Source: Gymnorhina tibicen (lineage: Eukaryota > Chordata > Aves > Passeriformes > Artamidae). From it: DNA of 64,000 nt. The notes beneath the pieces were generated by a model that saw only the letters and a program-made list of their open reading frames with translations, was not told the origin of the DNA and did no database searches. A program made the position numbers and the translations under genes. Shown here piece after piece: positions 39,172 to 50,400 of this stretch (the first letter of the stretch is position 1; each line of letters begins with the position of its first letter). Location of the stretch: positions 1,364,956 to 1,428,955 of the forward strand of contig VXAZ01008167.1 in the NCBI GenBank assembly GCA_013399875.1, given 5' to 3'.

Positions 39172-39302
39172 CTTTCTGAATCTCAATTCCCACATTGATA
39201 AAGGAAGAGGCATTCCTATTAACACAATTAATTATTAATATAACTATTAATGTGTGCAAAGCCCTAAGGCTTCTAGATGAAAGGTGCTGGATAATTGTAA
39301 GG
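39172..39302 (-). mobile_element. Ancient CORE-SINE/MIR-like fossil
   Basis: 'ctgaatctcaattcccacat tgataaag' resembles the reverse complement of the MIR A-box-distal body (CTGTGCCTCAGTTTCCCCATCTGTAAAATG). After a TAAT-rich stretch, 'tgtgcaaagccctaaggctt' and 'ctagatgaaaggtgctgg' match a tail type widespread in old vertebrate SINE/L2 families. Divergence is high. The exact family was not identified. Confidence 0.6.
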
Positions 39303-39779
39303 TGTTCTCCACACAGCCATGGGCTGTTAGCAACCAACTCAAATCAAAAAAGATTATCAAATACACACACTTAAAGAGATTGGGCTGATCAAGTAAAGCA
39401 TTGCCATGGGATATTGGTCTCCCACTGCTACAGAAATTCTGAAGCATTAATCTCCAATAAATATCACAAAGGATCTGAGGCTTTTCTCTTCAAAGTGGGA
39501 GGTATTACCTTGTCACAATGTCTGAGGGCTGTGACGCTGTTATGCCAAATCTCTTGCTGAAATTGTAAAGTTTCATGCAATGAATGTCTGCAATACAGAG
39601 TTGATATTGTAGAACTCCTTCCCATCAGGCAGCCAGAAACTGTGGAAATGCTGACACTTTCAAATTCTTTTTTTTTTCCTTGAATATTTCAGTCTTCATA
39701 CAGGCCTATATCTGCAGGGGCTAAGTAGTTATGAATCAGTCAAGGCTATAAAGAGATGTACATAGGGTCCCCTTTGTTG

Positions 39780-39783
39780 GAAG
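39780..39783. repeat. Target site duplication GAAG (left)
   Basis: GAAG abuts the TG start of the LTR at 39784 and is repeated exactly after its CA end at 40611-40614. A 4-bp duplication is typical of gammaretrovirus-like (ERV1) integrases. Being only four bases, chance is possible, but both copies sit exactly at TG/CA boundaries. Confidence 0.65.
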
Positions 39784-39829
39784 TGAAATAAATATGATTG
39801 TCAAATTCGATAATATAAAATAACATAAA

Positions 39830-39835
39830 TTTATT
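39830..39835 (-). promoter_or_regulatory. Polyadenylation signal AATAAA of the LTR
   Basis: TTTATT on the plus strand is AATAAA on the minus strand, about 145 nt after the TATA box and close to the LTR 3' end, the normal R-region arrangement. Confidence 0.7.
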
Positions 39836-39977
39836 GAATGGCTGAAATATCGGAAACGTGATGCCACGATCGAAAAGTCACAGTTCCAAGCCCGGGGTTG
39901 GAACTGGGTGAACGCAGGTTTGGTCTCTATCGCGCCAAAACCTCCCTTGTTCACAACTGCTGCTTTTTGCAGCGGGC

Positions 39978-39985
39978 TTATATAC
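39978..39985 (-). promoter_or_regulatory. TATA box of the LTR (TATATAAG)
   Basis: The minus strand reads TATATAAG in a GC-rich context, upstream of the polyadenylation signal. It is the core promoter of the inferred U3 region. Confidence 0.75.
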
Positions 39986-40610
39986 TGTTTCGCGCAGAGT
40001 TCGGAGTTTTGGAGATTAAGTTTTATTTAACATATTCAATGAAGGAGTTCTATGCAAAGAACTAAGGTGGACAAAAGCTCGTCCTGTTTTTGATTAGTTT
40101 TTCATCACCGGGGAGCATTATCAGATGTTTCCTGATGTTCCATATCTGGGTTCCGATCCGGCCGTTAGCACATAGCCTGGGAGGAGTTCTCGCACATCTA
40201 GGTCATTAGCAAGTGTCCTTGGGAGTAGTTCTCGCCGATGTGGGTGCTGTCTGGTGTTTCATGCTTGTGTTCTTGGGATGCAAACTTCTTCCCGGCAGAG
40301 TTGATGTTCTCCTTTCTGGACAGGAGTTGTTCCTTTTCGATGTAAAGTGACCGTTTGGCGGGTGTGGTATTGCTTCAGCCCGAGCCCGTCCTCCATTCGA
40401 GTGCAAATGTTAAACGGGGCCGAGACTACACCCAGCTCAATGCGTGCTCCGGGGTTTTGAAAAGTAAATGTCCCCTCGGCAAAGAAAGCACGATTCCGGG
40501 AATCGCGCTCGGCTGTCTCAAGAACTCTCCCCCCCCCACAGAACCCAGTATACAGTTTAATATCATGATATTTCATATCTGAGCATGAATTAACCGATTC
40601 ATTTATAACA

Positions 40611-40614
40611 GAAG
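40611..40614. repeat. Target site duplication GAAG (right)
   Basis: Exact copy of 39780-39783, directly following the CA end of the LTR. Confidence 0.65.
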
Positions 40615-40772
40615 TATGTCCCAAATGGCCTTCCATTCCTGTTTCCAAGAGGTAGCCCAGATTCAACTCTACTTAGATTGTAAGTCCTCTTATAATCAGT
40701 GGAGACAGATAGGCATTTCCAAAGGGCAAGATAGCTCACACCTATGATGACTTGCCCTCTGTATGTACCTAA

Positions 40773-41054
40773 ATTTCCTGAACTGTCTTCTCCTACTGTA
40801 CACTGGGATCACTAAGCCCCAAATCAAGTCAGTCTAGGTGCTTAAAGGAAGTGTTTCAGTTATGTGATCATGATGGGGTGAGATAAATTTAGCACCTAAC
40901 TCCCCAAGCTGTCATTTCCTGAACTGTCTTCTCCTACTGTACACTGGGATCACTAAGCCCCAAATCAAGTCAGTCTAGGTGCTTAAAGGAAGTGTTTCAG
41001 TTATGTGATCATGATGGGGTGAGATAAATTTAGCACCTAACTCCCCAAGCTGTC
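40773..41054. repeat. Perfect tandem duplication, 2 x 141 bp
   Basis: Copies 40773-40913 and 40914-41054 are identical by eye over all 141 bases. A single copy is flanked by ordinary unique sequence; the junction shares only 'at' with the following base context. Perfect identity means either a very recent duplication or an assembly duplication (for instance two haplotype reads joined). No microsatellite or transposon boundary explains it. Confidence 0.95.
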
Positions 41055-41323
41055 ATGGGTACAGACAGACTGCGGCAAAGAAAACTTGCAGGAGATTCTA
41101 CCAGGGTTTCCTTGTCAGCAAGAGCAATGTCAGGACCCATTATGACACTGCCTTGCAGCTGACTCAAGCCTGTTAAAATTGTTATTAGGTATAAGCCTGC
41201 TCTCCAGACTTTCCACCACTTTCCTTCTGCAGTGAATTAATCTTGGCTAAGGGTCTCCCTGCCCTGGCATGGGCTCTTCCCCAGGCTACATCCCTTCAGG
41301 GCTTTGGAAGAACAGAGAGAGTG

Positions 41324-41406
41324 TACAGATTATTGAGAAATTTATTACAGATTATTGAGAAACAACTCAATACCATTTATTACAGATTATCAAGAAACAA
41401 CTCTAA
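41324..41406. repeat. Small imperfect tandem array
   Basis: 'tacagattattgagaaa' occurs twice and a variant 'tacagattatcaagaaa' once, with spacer 'caactcaataccatttat' between the last two. Units are of about 22 and 35 bp, so the array grew by unequal steps. Confidence 0.8.
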
Positions 41407-41960
41407 GAATCCTAGAAGGAAGTATGGTTTTGGAAAGAGATCAGAATGGTCTGGTTGGGAGTTGTATTCTATAACAAATGTCTTGCACTACCCTTATAAG
41501 TAGGGTTGGAAGTCTGCATGCATGCATTTCTGCTTTTCAGACTGGTGGAGCTAATTGATTGCCCACAGCTCTAGCCTAGAAAGCCAGACAGCTGGAACCA
41601 CCAAGGACTCTTCTGCCTAAATGAATTAAGTAAATGAATTAAGCAATCAGACACAAAGGAGTGGGTGTGCAACAATTGTCTATCATTTGAAACACAAGGC
41701 ACGAGTAATTGATCGAGCAGTTATTGTACCACACAATGTACATACACATTCCTTGCTCTTGTTTGCAGCATGGAAAAAAATAACTGCAAGACACAGATAA
41801 CAATTTGTCTTCCCCTGTGTGGTAACAACATCAATAGTCATTATTCTAAACTCTTCCTTCAAAATATGCTGGGCACTTCAACAAAAAAAGCAATTCTTTG
41901 CCTGAGGGACTGACAGTCTGTGCTGGATTCTGCTTCAGTCAAATTACACCTAGCTTCTAA

Positions 41961-42563
41961 TACTGGATGGATGGAGAATGGGTCAAAAGCAGCCCTGAGC
42001 AGAAGGAATTGAGGGTGCTGGTTGACAAGAAGTTCAACATCATCCAACAGTGTGCAGTTGCAGCCCTGAAAGCCAACAATGTCCTGGGCTGCATCAAAAG
42101 AAGTGTGGCTAGCAGGTCGAGAGAGGACTCATGAGAACTCACCTGAAGTACTGCATCCATCTCTGGAGTTCCCAACATAAGAAGGATGTTGGACGTGCTG
42201 GAGCGAGTCAAGAGGAGGGTCACAAAGATGGTCAGAGGGCTGGAGCACCTCTCCTATATAGAGAGTGTTGAGAGGGTTGGGGCTTTTCAGCCTGGAGAAG
42301 AGAATGCTCCAGGGACATCTGAGAGCAGACTTCCAGTACCTAAAGCGGTCTTATAAGAGATCTGGAGAGGGACTTGTTATAGAAGGGCATGTAGTGATAG
42401 AACAAGAGGTAATGGCTTTAGAGAGGATAGGGTTAGATACAAGGCAGAAATTCTCCACTATTGCAGTTGTGAGACATCGGCACAGGTTCCCCAGAGAAGT
42501 TATGGATGCCCCATCTCCGGAAGTGTTCAAGGCCAGGCTGGTTGGGGCTTTGAGCAACCTGAT
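41961..42563 (+). mobile_element. CR1 LINE, pol C-terminus and 3' region (5' side of a split copy)
   Basis: The plus strand matches the CR1 C-terminal coding region in order: 'gaaggaattgagggtgctgg', 'gcagttgcagccctgaaagc', 'gcatcaaaagaagtgtggct', then 'gagtcaagaggagggtcac' and 'ctggagcacctctcctat'. Translation at 42265-42576 shows 'GLGLFSLEKRMLQGHLRADF' and 'APSPEVFKARLVGALSNL', characteristic of the end of CR1 pol. A short deletion sits near 42122 ('gaggactcatgagaactcac'). The copy is cut at 42563 by an LTR and resumes at 43756. Confidence 0.93.
42559..42563. repeat. Target site duplication CTGAT (left)
   Basis: CTGAT precedes the TG start of the LTR and is repeated exactly at 43751-43755 after its CA end. 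Joining the flanks across one copy restores the expected CR1 sequence 'gcaacctgatctagtg', which confirms the insertion boundaries. Confidence 0.9.
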
Positions 42564-42933
42564 TGTGGTGGGTTGAACCTGAGTTGATGGACAGTCTTTT
42601 AGACCAATAACGCTTCTCAAAATTTAAACCATGTGGAGATGGTTCCCTTTTCTGTTCCAGCCCTCCTGCCAGAAGAGGGGGAAAATGGGGCCCGATCTCC
42701 GTCTCTTGGAGCGGCCCCAGGTGGCTGTGGTAGAACCCCCTCAGAGCCGCGGGCAGCTAAGAAACAACCATTAAGCTGCTGCTTAGCTGAGACCACCCGG
42801 CACGGCTTCTAAGGACTGGCGGGCTCCCCTCCCGCTCCACGTGGCCCCGCGCAGACTCGGCGGGAGCTGATAGAACTTTCTGCAACCAACGCAGCCTGTA
42901 TTGAACTGGAAAAAAACACCAAGCAGCCAGCCA

Positions 42934-42940
42934 CATAAAG
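42934..42940 (+). promoter_or_regulatory. Possible TATA-like box of the LTR
   Basis: CATAAAG lies just after the GC-rich U3-like part of the LTR, about 675 nt before AATAAA. It is the best candidate I see, but not a strong TATA match. Confidence 0.3.
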
Positions 42941-43609
42941 GGAAAGAGGCTTTTCTCCAACATAAAGGCTGAAGAAAATGAGTTCTTCAACATGGGGGCT
43001 TCAAGGTCAGAGAGACAGAGAAAGCGAATCATGTGAGATGGAGCTGAAGATGGTGACGGGAAAAGAGGATAGAGTTGTGCCCAGCGTGAAGCTTAAAAAT
43101 ACTTCTTGCAGGCCATGGTAAAAACTGTAATATCACAAACTGTTCTTTAATCCACTTAAAAACATGGGGGATGAGAATTCTGTGTGCAGCCTGTGGGAAA
43201 AAGAAAAGTGGCCATGCTAGGTCACCTAAGAGCTGTAAGAGACTTCTAGAGACTTTGTTAAGAAGAGAGCCATTGCTTTTTAGGCTGGAATTTGCTTATC
43301 CTTAAAAAAGAAACACCCCATGTGTGGCCCATGATTAGCAGTGTAGAAAGACTGCATCACGGGAGAGATGTTTTTCACGGCAGCAGAATTCCGGGTGGGT
43401 CTGTTGCTTTTTGGCAGTTTGGAAACCACATGAAACAAAAGAAACCTTTTTTCCTTAAATATTGGAGAGACTTTTAAGAACTGTAATGCTGACCAAAATC
43501 ACGGTTTGTTATCCTTTGTGTGAGTTGGGTAAAAGGGGAGGTGCTGGAGGAAGAAGGGGGTTTTGCTTTAATTTCTTATTATTTCTTTTTTACTTTTAAT
43601 TCCGTTACT

Positions 43610-43615
43610 AATAAA
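43610..43615 (+). promoter_or_regulatory. Polyadenylation signal AATAAA of the LTR
   Basis: 'actaataaacttctc' is followed by a T/G-rich stretch (ttctttaaagtttgg), as expected for a cleavage site. It lies about 135 bp before the LTR end. Confidence 0.7.
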
Positions 43616-43750
43616 CTTCTCATATTCTTTAAAGTTTGGAGCCTGCTTTGCATTTCTCCAAATCCCTTATCTCAGAGAAGGTAAGAGATGCGAACAAAAC
43701 CACTACACTTAATTGGTGTTTCTGCCTGGTTAGGGACTGAACCCGCTACA

Positions 43751-43844
43751 CTGATCTAGTGAGAACTGTCCCTGCCCATGGCAGGGGGGTTGGAATGAGA
43801 CAATCTTTGAGGTTCCTTCCAATCCAAACTATTCTATAATTCAT
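43751..43844 (+). mobile_element. CR1 LINE, 3' terminus (after the LTR)
   Basis: The CTGAT duplicate leads directly into 'ctagtgagaactgtccctgc', 'ccatggcaggggggttgg', 'tttgaggttccttccaatcc' and the terminal 'attctataattcat'. This is the expected continuation and end of the CR1 copy that started at 41961. The intact terminal repeat marks the true 3' end. Confidence 0.93.
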
Positions 43845-46649
43845 CACTGGGATTTAATGTAGCAAAGAAGTCAGATAAAAAAGAGAGAACAGAAGTGAAA
43901 ACAAGAGAAGCGGAAGGAGTACTTGGTTATTCTCTGCATGCTACCCGGTTGTTTTTACAGGCTATGTCTTAAATATATTGATGCTGGCAGGGGTGGAAGC
44001 ACAGCAAAGCAAAAAGGAGGTGACAATTATGGTTGTGGCAATTCGGCCATTGGGATTTGATGACTGGCATTATTGACAGAGGAGATTGTAAGGGTCCCTG
44101 TGGAAAGAGACAATGGAATTCACTGAATAAATAAGACATGCTGAGAAAAAGTTATGAGGCCATATATCTTGGTTTACACACAAGAGCATCCAACTCAGCT
44201 CTCCTTAGAAGCTTTCCACCAGCTTTATTGAAGCTAGATGGAGACAAGGATATTTGTGCAGAGGTCAAGTTCTTTCTCATATACCATTTTTGTTTAAAAG
44301 TGGTTTCTTTCTGGAAAACATTACCTTAGGTTTCCAGTAAACAGAATTCTCTTAATACATAGAAAGACTATTTCAATATCTAGTTTGAGAGAAAAACAGA
44401 GATAAGTAGGCACTGAAATTCTGTCAATTTGCACATAAAGCCATCATTTTTTAAGGACAGCAGTTCCTTGTTCAAATGCCATAAAATTGCATCCTCTTAC
44501 TTCTGCATTACCTCAGAAGAAAATAATTAAGAAGGATTGAGCAAACATCCAAACAGCTCTGACAGATCACCTTTCTGTCACTGAGATATCCAAATGGCAT
44601 TTCATCAAGGCAATCTTCAACCCTCAAAACTTAAAACATGAACAGAAATGTTGGACAAAGGATAAGTAGACTATTTTTGTTCCTTATTTATTGGACTCCA
44701 AGACCCAGACAATGATACTTAGTCATGACCAGTAGATCAATTTATGATAAATGTGGAGACTGGATACTGCTCAGGGGAACTCCATTTCAGTCATACTGTT
44801 TTCTTTCTTCTACCCACTTGCATTGTGAGTGCCTCCATGTATTGACACACAGACACTGAAAATAGCAAGGGGAAATGACCTGGCTATTATGGCAGAGAAT
44901 TTAGGTGCAAGTGGTGTGTGTATGGAAAAGAACAGGACAGTAAGTTTGTGTAGGACAGAATGCATTTCTGCTCTGCGGGCCTTGTCTAGACAGGTGGGAT
45001 GGGAGGGATTTGTGGGAGCTATTTGATTTTAGACAGGAAACATCCAATTCCGTACGTGAAGGTTGAGAACTTCAGCTCAAAGATTTCAGGAGCCTGGGGC
45101 TTAGGTTTGATTATGGATTTCCTTCATTTGCATTTTCTTAAACTCTTTGATACTGGGCCAAACTTAAACAAGAACTCAAACATCCTTTGCCTTGCTAAGA
45201 TTTCTTATGTATGTATGTGTTTTTCTTATGTTCTTATGTATGTTCACATATAGCTGTGGGACTTGTAACCTCAAAGATGTAAATGCCCGCGGGATGGGGA
45301 GGTCTCTGCCACAGCTGATGATCCAACATAGTTTGTCATCCACCACTGGGAGACAGTCTGGGATGAGACTGGAGCTGTGCATGTTTTCCATAGTGCAAGA
45401 AGAAACTGCCCTTACCTTAAGTAAACAGAAAGGAAAATCATCTGTTTCTTAAGACAAGGAGAGAAACTGAGCTTTCAAGTCCAATTCTGGAGTAAGAATG
45501 TGCCCACTTTGCCAGAAATCAGAGGTAAATCATTGCAATGCCCTGTCTTCCAGAAATACACACATGCTGATAACTCAGGTTGTCCTCTGCCCAGTTCAGC
45601 CTGCACAGTTAGAACCTTTGATTTTAGTTTTCGGTCAAAAGTGGAGTAAATATTTGCAAGAGAATATTTTCCTAACAGGGACACTCTCATTTGCTGGAAA
45701 AGAGCTCTGCCATCATCCTCTTTTATTGTACAGCCCTGCAAGCCCAGGGCAGGCAGGGACAGAAAAATAAATCAAGTGCTCTGAACCTGCATGTTCAGCC
45801 TTTAGAGTAAACTATGTAAGAGTGGTTCAAACAGGAGAGTGCTGATAAGGTGACCTGACTTCACAGAATTTTGAAGAGCAGTTCTTTGAACTTGGAAAGC
45901 CTCATTTGTAAAAGATAAGATTTACGGTCCTAAAAAAGGCAGGAAAGAGTTGACAAACTGTTGTCACCTGGGGAAGCCTTCCTGATAATTTTCCTTTCCG
46001 GTTCCAAGAACAGGGCATTTTAGAAACACAAGTGGACAATAACCTTTTGGCTGAGTCTATTTTACTTTGATTCCAGTCAAATTGACATTTTAGGCTTTAC
46101 TTAAGTAACTTTGATGTACTTTAAAGATTAGGTCCCGATAGTTAAAGAACCTGTACTGTTGTCTTTGTTCAGATGCTACTAAAAAAGGGAAAAACATCTC
46201 AGAACTTTGGTCACCTGCTTTGTCATTTGCTGGATACAAGCATTATTACTATTTTGTCAGTATTTTTATTTTACTTGCAGCCCCTGTATCAGGATTCTCT
46301 GTGATAAGTAGTGTTTATTAACGAAAGACAGTCCAGCCTGGATTCAGCTGACCTAACTTGAGACATTTACCTGAGAAATCTAATTTAGGACCAAAATCAC
46401 TTGATGCTTCTCCTATAAACAATGGGACACTATGTAGGATGCTTCAGACATTTGTCAGCCACTTGCCCTCTGGAAGTGATTCTCTGCCTTGGCTATACAT
46501 AAATAGTGCGGACATCTGAATTACTGAGAGATAGGTAAGATAAATCTGAGCTTTCCTTCTCATAGGAGAGAGTAGAGTCAAAAAACAAAAGAGAAAAAGA
46601 GTAGAAGATAGAAATTTTTTTAACCCACTGTCTACACAAAGAATGTGAG

Positions 46650-46736
46650 CTACACAGCTTAGGTGATCTGCACAAGGCCAGACAGCAGGAGATAGGCCCA
46701 GATGTTGATCATTTGCTTTGAAAGCAGCATTTTACC
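46650..46736 (+). mobile_element. Possible MIR-like SINE fossil
   Basis: 'tacacagcttaggtgatctg', 'cacaaggccagacagcagga' and 'gataggcccagatgttgatc' loosely follow the MIR order (GTTAAGTGACTTGCCCAAGGTCACACAGC...GGAATAGAACCCAGGTxTTCTGAC). Divergence is high and only part of the body can be followed. Confidence 0.4.
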
Positions 46737-47375
46737 TATAAAAAAAAGCTCACACCTCTGACAGTGGCCTTAAGATTTTCCCTAATATAAACAAAGACAG
46801 TAGAACCGGAAAATGCTTTAAAAAATAAATAGTCATTCAATTTATTTATTTCCACTTTCAGAATAACATTGAATATTACTAAATCTTAATACTTTTCACT
46901 TCTTCCATGAAAGTTCTCAGGAATATTTTCTTATGTCCATAGGATAACAAGTTTATTATCACATAAAAGCTAATGTTGAAGTCTGTTTCTCATCTATTGC
47001 ATCTAATAGTTTTGGCTGTACAAACAAAGCAACAAGACTCCAAAAACCAGTCATGTCTCTGGAATGGAGCTGGAGTTGTGTGGTATATACCTGCCCTAAA
47101 ACATGACAAAAACCAAAAATCTTCAAAATTTTCATAATTATTGATTTCCTTTAAAAATCAGTTAATTTTCATTTACTGGAGCTTTGAAGTGAAACACTGT
47201 GTTGCAAAGAACAGAAAGAAATGTTCCATTCAAACACTGAAAATTTAGGGTGTATCAATATTTTTACTTTAACTGTTGTGGATTCCTTAGAGCAACCCAA
47301 TATCACAAGTTTTACTTCTGAATTTTTTTCCCCTTTTTCTGGGGTATAAATATGCACAAATAAAAGAATGATTAG

Positions 47376-47440
47376 AGCAGATCAGAGCAAAGGTCTGTCT
47401 GATTCAGTATGCAGTCCCATGACAAGGTCTATTTTTTATT
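47376..47440 (+). mobile_element. Possible ancient amniote repeat fragment
   Basis: 'gcagatcagagcaaaggtct' and 'gtctgattcagtatgcagtc' recall a repeat seen widely in reptile genomes with a GATCAGA.CAAAGGTCCATCTAG.CCAGTATCCTGTC core. I cannot name the family and the fragment is short. Confidence 0.3.
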
Positions 47441-50400
47441 TTAAAATGCCAAGCAGATTGAACAAGAGAACTGAACAGCCAGAGACACAGTTGGCACAAG
47501 TAGCCTGTGCACAGCAAATGGATTGAAATATTCATGTATAATATATGCAACAAACAGTTCCAAAGCTGTAAACAAAGGCACAACGAATAGAGATAGAATG
47601 AAACTAATGTAATTAATGATTTGCTAGAAATACTTTGGCTGGTTCTTATGGATAAAAATTCTGCTGCAGTGAAGAGAAAGAAAATTTCTGAACTATAGAC
47701 AACAGAATCTAATTCAGTATTTGACAGAAAGAGTTTGAAATTGTATCATAATAAGAAGGAGAGGTTCACAGATTAGCAAAAAAATAAGAAAATTTATTGC
47801 ATGAGCAGTGGAGTATGAAAGGGATTTTGCCAGAGTACCGTATCTATCTTTGATGTCCACTTTAAAAAACATACTTAAAAAAAATCTTATTGACAGTAAA
47901 GAGAAGAGCCAGCAAAATCATGTGAAAATGACGTAAAATGTACTGCTGTGAGGCACTGAAAGAGCTGCACTTGCTTAGCTGCTTCCTCAAACAGAACACA
48001 AGCAGTGAGAGGCCTGACAGTGGAAAGCTTAACCAACAGGGGACACTCTCAAGAGAAAAGGCAGGTTGTTTATTTCTTGATATTTTATATTGAATGTGTG
48101 CATTAGTGAAACACAAATTAGTTAACGGTGCAGAGTTGTGTGAGAAGCCACTCCAGATGTTGCAGGTATTTGTGAGGAAGATAGTGTTTGTTTGCTTAAT
48201 AAAAATAAAGTCTAAATAGTCTTCTTCTTGATGATCAAGAAATTTGGGGATCCAGCAGGCAGGGTGCCTAGGAGCCTGGCAGAAAGAGAATTTTATGTGG
48301 AAAAACCCATTGTTTCTGCCTGGGAGAAGGCTTGTTATAGACTTTTGCTCCAGAGAGTTCACTGTCCTGCTGTACTGGAATTTCTTCAACTTCTAAACAG
48401 GCTTCAGCCATAGGTGAGTTTGCAGTAAACAGGCAGCTGATCACAGGGAACTTTGTTCTATGTTGACATTAAAAATACTCTTTGTGCCAGTGACCTAGAG
48501 AGCAAAGAACCCTCAAAGTGGCAAAACTGCCAGATCACTCCACCACAGTCCATTAGAAAAGGCCATGTGCACACAGACTGTTCACCATCTTCAATGGTCT
48601 GTTTGTCCTTGGAAGGCCAAACATATGTATTGCCCAAATAAACACAGTCCTTTAAAAACAAAAACAGCCAAGTCAGGCTACTCAGTACTCCATTAAACTA
48701 CTCAGGAAAAGCAAGAAGGAAAAGCTAGAAGATTTGATGCTTACCCATCCCACCTTCCCACCATTGCACCTCTCTGATAGGACTTGCCTTTGCCTTTCCC
48801 ACAGTCACGTAAGATGCCCTCAGGATGAGGCTGACAGGGATCTTAGCACGGTTATTCCACACATACAATTGGAAAGGAAAGTAATTAAAGTCATTTGTTC
48901 ATTGGAAGGCGGAGAGAAGAGAAAGGAGATAAAATAGATGAGAGAAGGGATGGTTCTCTGGGTCACAGTTTAGTTTAGGTCAGTGAATTAGGGAAAGGGA
49001 AATGAGAATTCACTTTCCAGATCCAATTCACATTCAGGCATTTAGTACAAAGATGAACACGAGCAACTAAAGCCACTCTAAGGTCACATTAGCTGAGGTC
49101 ACATGTGCTGACAATGATCACCAGACTGTGACCATCAAGAGATACCTGCAGGAAACACTTTGTGAGTTTTCTGGGAATCAGGCAAAGAAATCCCTGGCTT
49201 ATGAGGTTCTGAGGATGCCCTTCTTCAAATCTCTTTTCAGAGAGCTCCTTGGATTTTCACAGCAAAACCTCAGATTAGGTACCTGGAGGCTATAGACACT
49301 TAGAGGTTTGGTTGGTAACAGTGCAGCTGCCCTGAGGATCTGAATTTTATACTTGGGTATTAAAAGTGGGAGGTAGGAAGCAGCTTATCTTTGTAGAGCT
49401 CCAACATTATCTATTGCAATGCCTCATTGAAGTATTGCATTAAAGAGTTTCAGCCTTTCATTCTTACCATCTTATTGAATTGTCCTTCCATTCCATCACT
49501 TTATGATTACAGCTAACAGTCTGTTCTCTTATATTCCCTAGTCCCTTTCATTGTCTATTTTGCTCAACTGCAGTTGTTGACAATGCTTCACCTCCAATGC
49601 AAAACCACCTGGATATATTTCTTCTTCCTCTTTGCTTTCAGTATCCTTTTATTGCCCCCTTTTTTACTCTTTTCTGTAAAATCTCCTTCTACATTTACCT
49701 TCTAGATGACAAAAGCAGTTTAAAAAGCAGCTACAGATGAAGCTAATATGTTTAAATTGTTTTGCTTGCAGTAGGAGTACACCAATAACATTCTCTTCCC
49801 ACACATGTTCATCTACACTAGTAAGAAGTTACTCCTCAGCTGTGACATATCTGAAATCATAATGAAGTCACCTTGCACAAGACAAGTGGAGCTGGACAGA
49901 AGGTTTTCCATTTTCTGTGAAACCTCAAAGTTCTGATACTTGTGGCTATACAAAACAAAAATTAAAAAATTTAAAATTGTTAATATATGTTGCAAAACAA
50001 AAGCTACATTTAAAATTTAATGCTGAAGTGTCATACTTCCTTTTGGATGTGTCCTGCCACCTCTGTTCGCACAATTATAACACAGTACAACTTCATCCTC
50101 TGTCTGGGTTTCACCTCTGTTTGCTTTCCAGAGCAGCAGGACTCCATGTTGCTCAGCAAAAAGTCAGGCAGGCAGAAGAAAGGACCCCAGCATTTCATGG
50201 AATATTTACATTTTCCTGTCCTACCTCTTTGTTTCTTTCTTCCATCTTCTCTGAATGCTCAACCTGAAGATTCTTCTCTAATTGTCTCCAGAAGCAATCA
50301 TGTAGAGGAGAAATAGCCATCTTATTCTTCTGCCCAGTAGGCAGGGAAAAAGCAGATCTGGTTTCTTCTGAAAAGAAATATAACTTCTCTCAACTAAAGT

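Larger units (their letters stand above)
39784..40610 (-). mobile_element. Solo LTR (827 bp), probably ERV1-type, CpG-rich and young-looking
   Basis: On the minus strand the LTR begins TGTTATAAATGAATCGG and ends CATATTTATTTCA, with a TATA box (TATATAAG, complement of 39978-39985) and an AATAAA signal (complement of 39830-39835) about 145 nt downstream. This gives U3 of about 620 bp, a short R and a short U5. GAAG flanks both ends, consistent with a 4-bp ERV1-type duplication. It retains dozens of CpG dinucleotides in an otherwise CpG-poor window, which suggests recent insertion or weak methylation decay. No gag, pol or env sequence is attached, so it is a solo LTR left by recombination of a provirus. 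The 135-codon minus-strand frame inside it (40259-40666) crosses the LTR edge and resembles no protein I know. Confidence 0.85.
40615..41960. other. Unique sequence with two local tandem duplications, no gene
   Basis: No coding frame of note. The segment holds the perfect 141-bp duplication at 40773-41054 and a small imperfect tandem array at 41324-41406; the rest is plain sequence. Confidence 0.6.
42564..43750 (+). mobile_element. Solo LTR (1187 bp) with 5-bp target duplication, inserted in CR1
   Basis: The element begins TGTGGTGGGTTGAACC and ends GAACCCGCTACA; the two ends form an imperfect inverted repeat beyond TG/CA. CTGAT lies on both sides. An AATAAA signal sits at 43610-43615 and a possible TATA-like CATAAAG at 42934-42940, about 675 nt upstream, so R would be unusually long. 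The first 300 bp are GC-rich with retained CpG. No internal retroviral genes are present, so it is a solo LTR. A 5-bp duplication fits ERVL/class III integrases, which I infer rather than prove. The target CR1 is older than this LTR. Confidence 0.9.

Noticed and set aside
40259..40666. 135-codon minus-strand frame
   Set aside because: It extends across the LTR boundary into flanking unique DNA, so it cannot be an original retroviral gene, and it matches no protein I know.
5011..41406. CRISPR-like array
   Set aside because: Neither the hexamer arrays nor the small tandem array has regular repeats with unique spacers, and the sequence is vertebrate.
47862..48389. 175-codon minus-strand open frame
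   Set aside because: Low-complexity composition rich in Phe, Ser and Leu, no domain I recognise, no splice or promoter context, and other frames overlap it. Chance frames of this size are expected in 64 kb.
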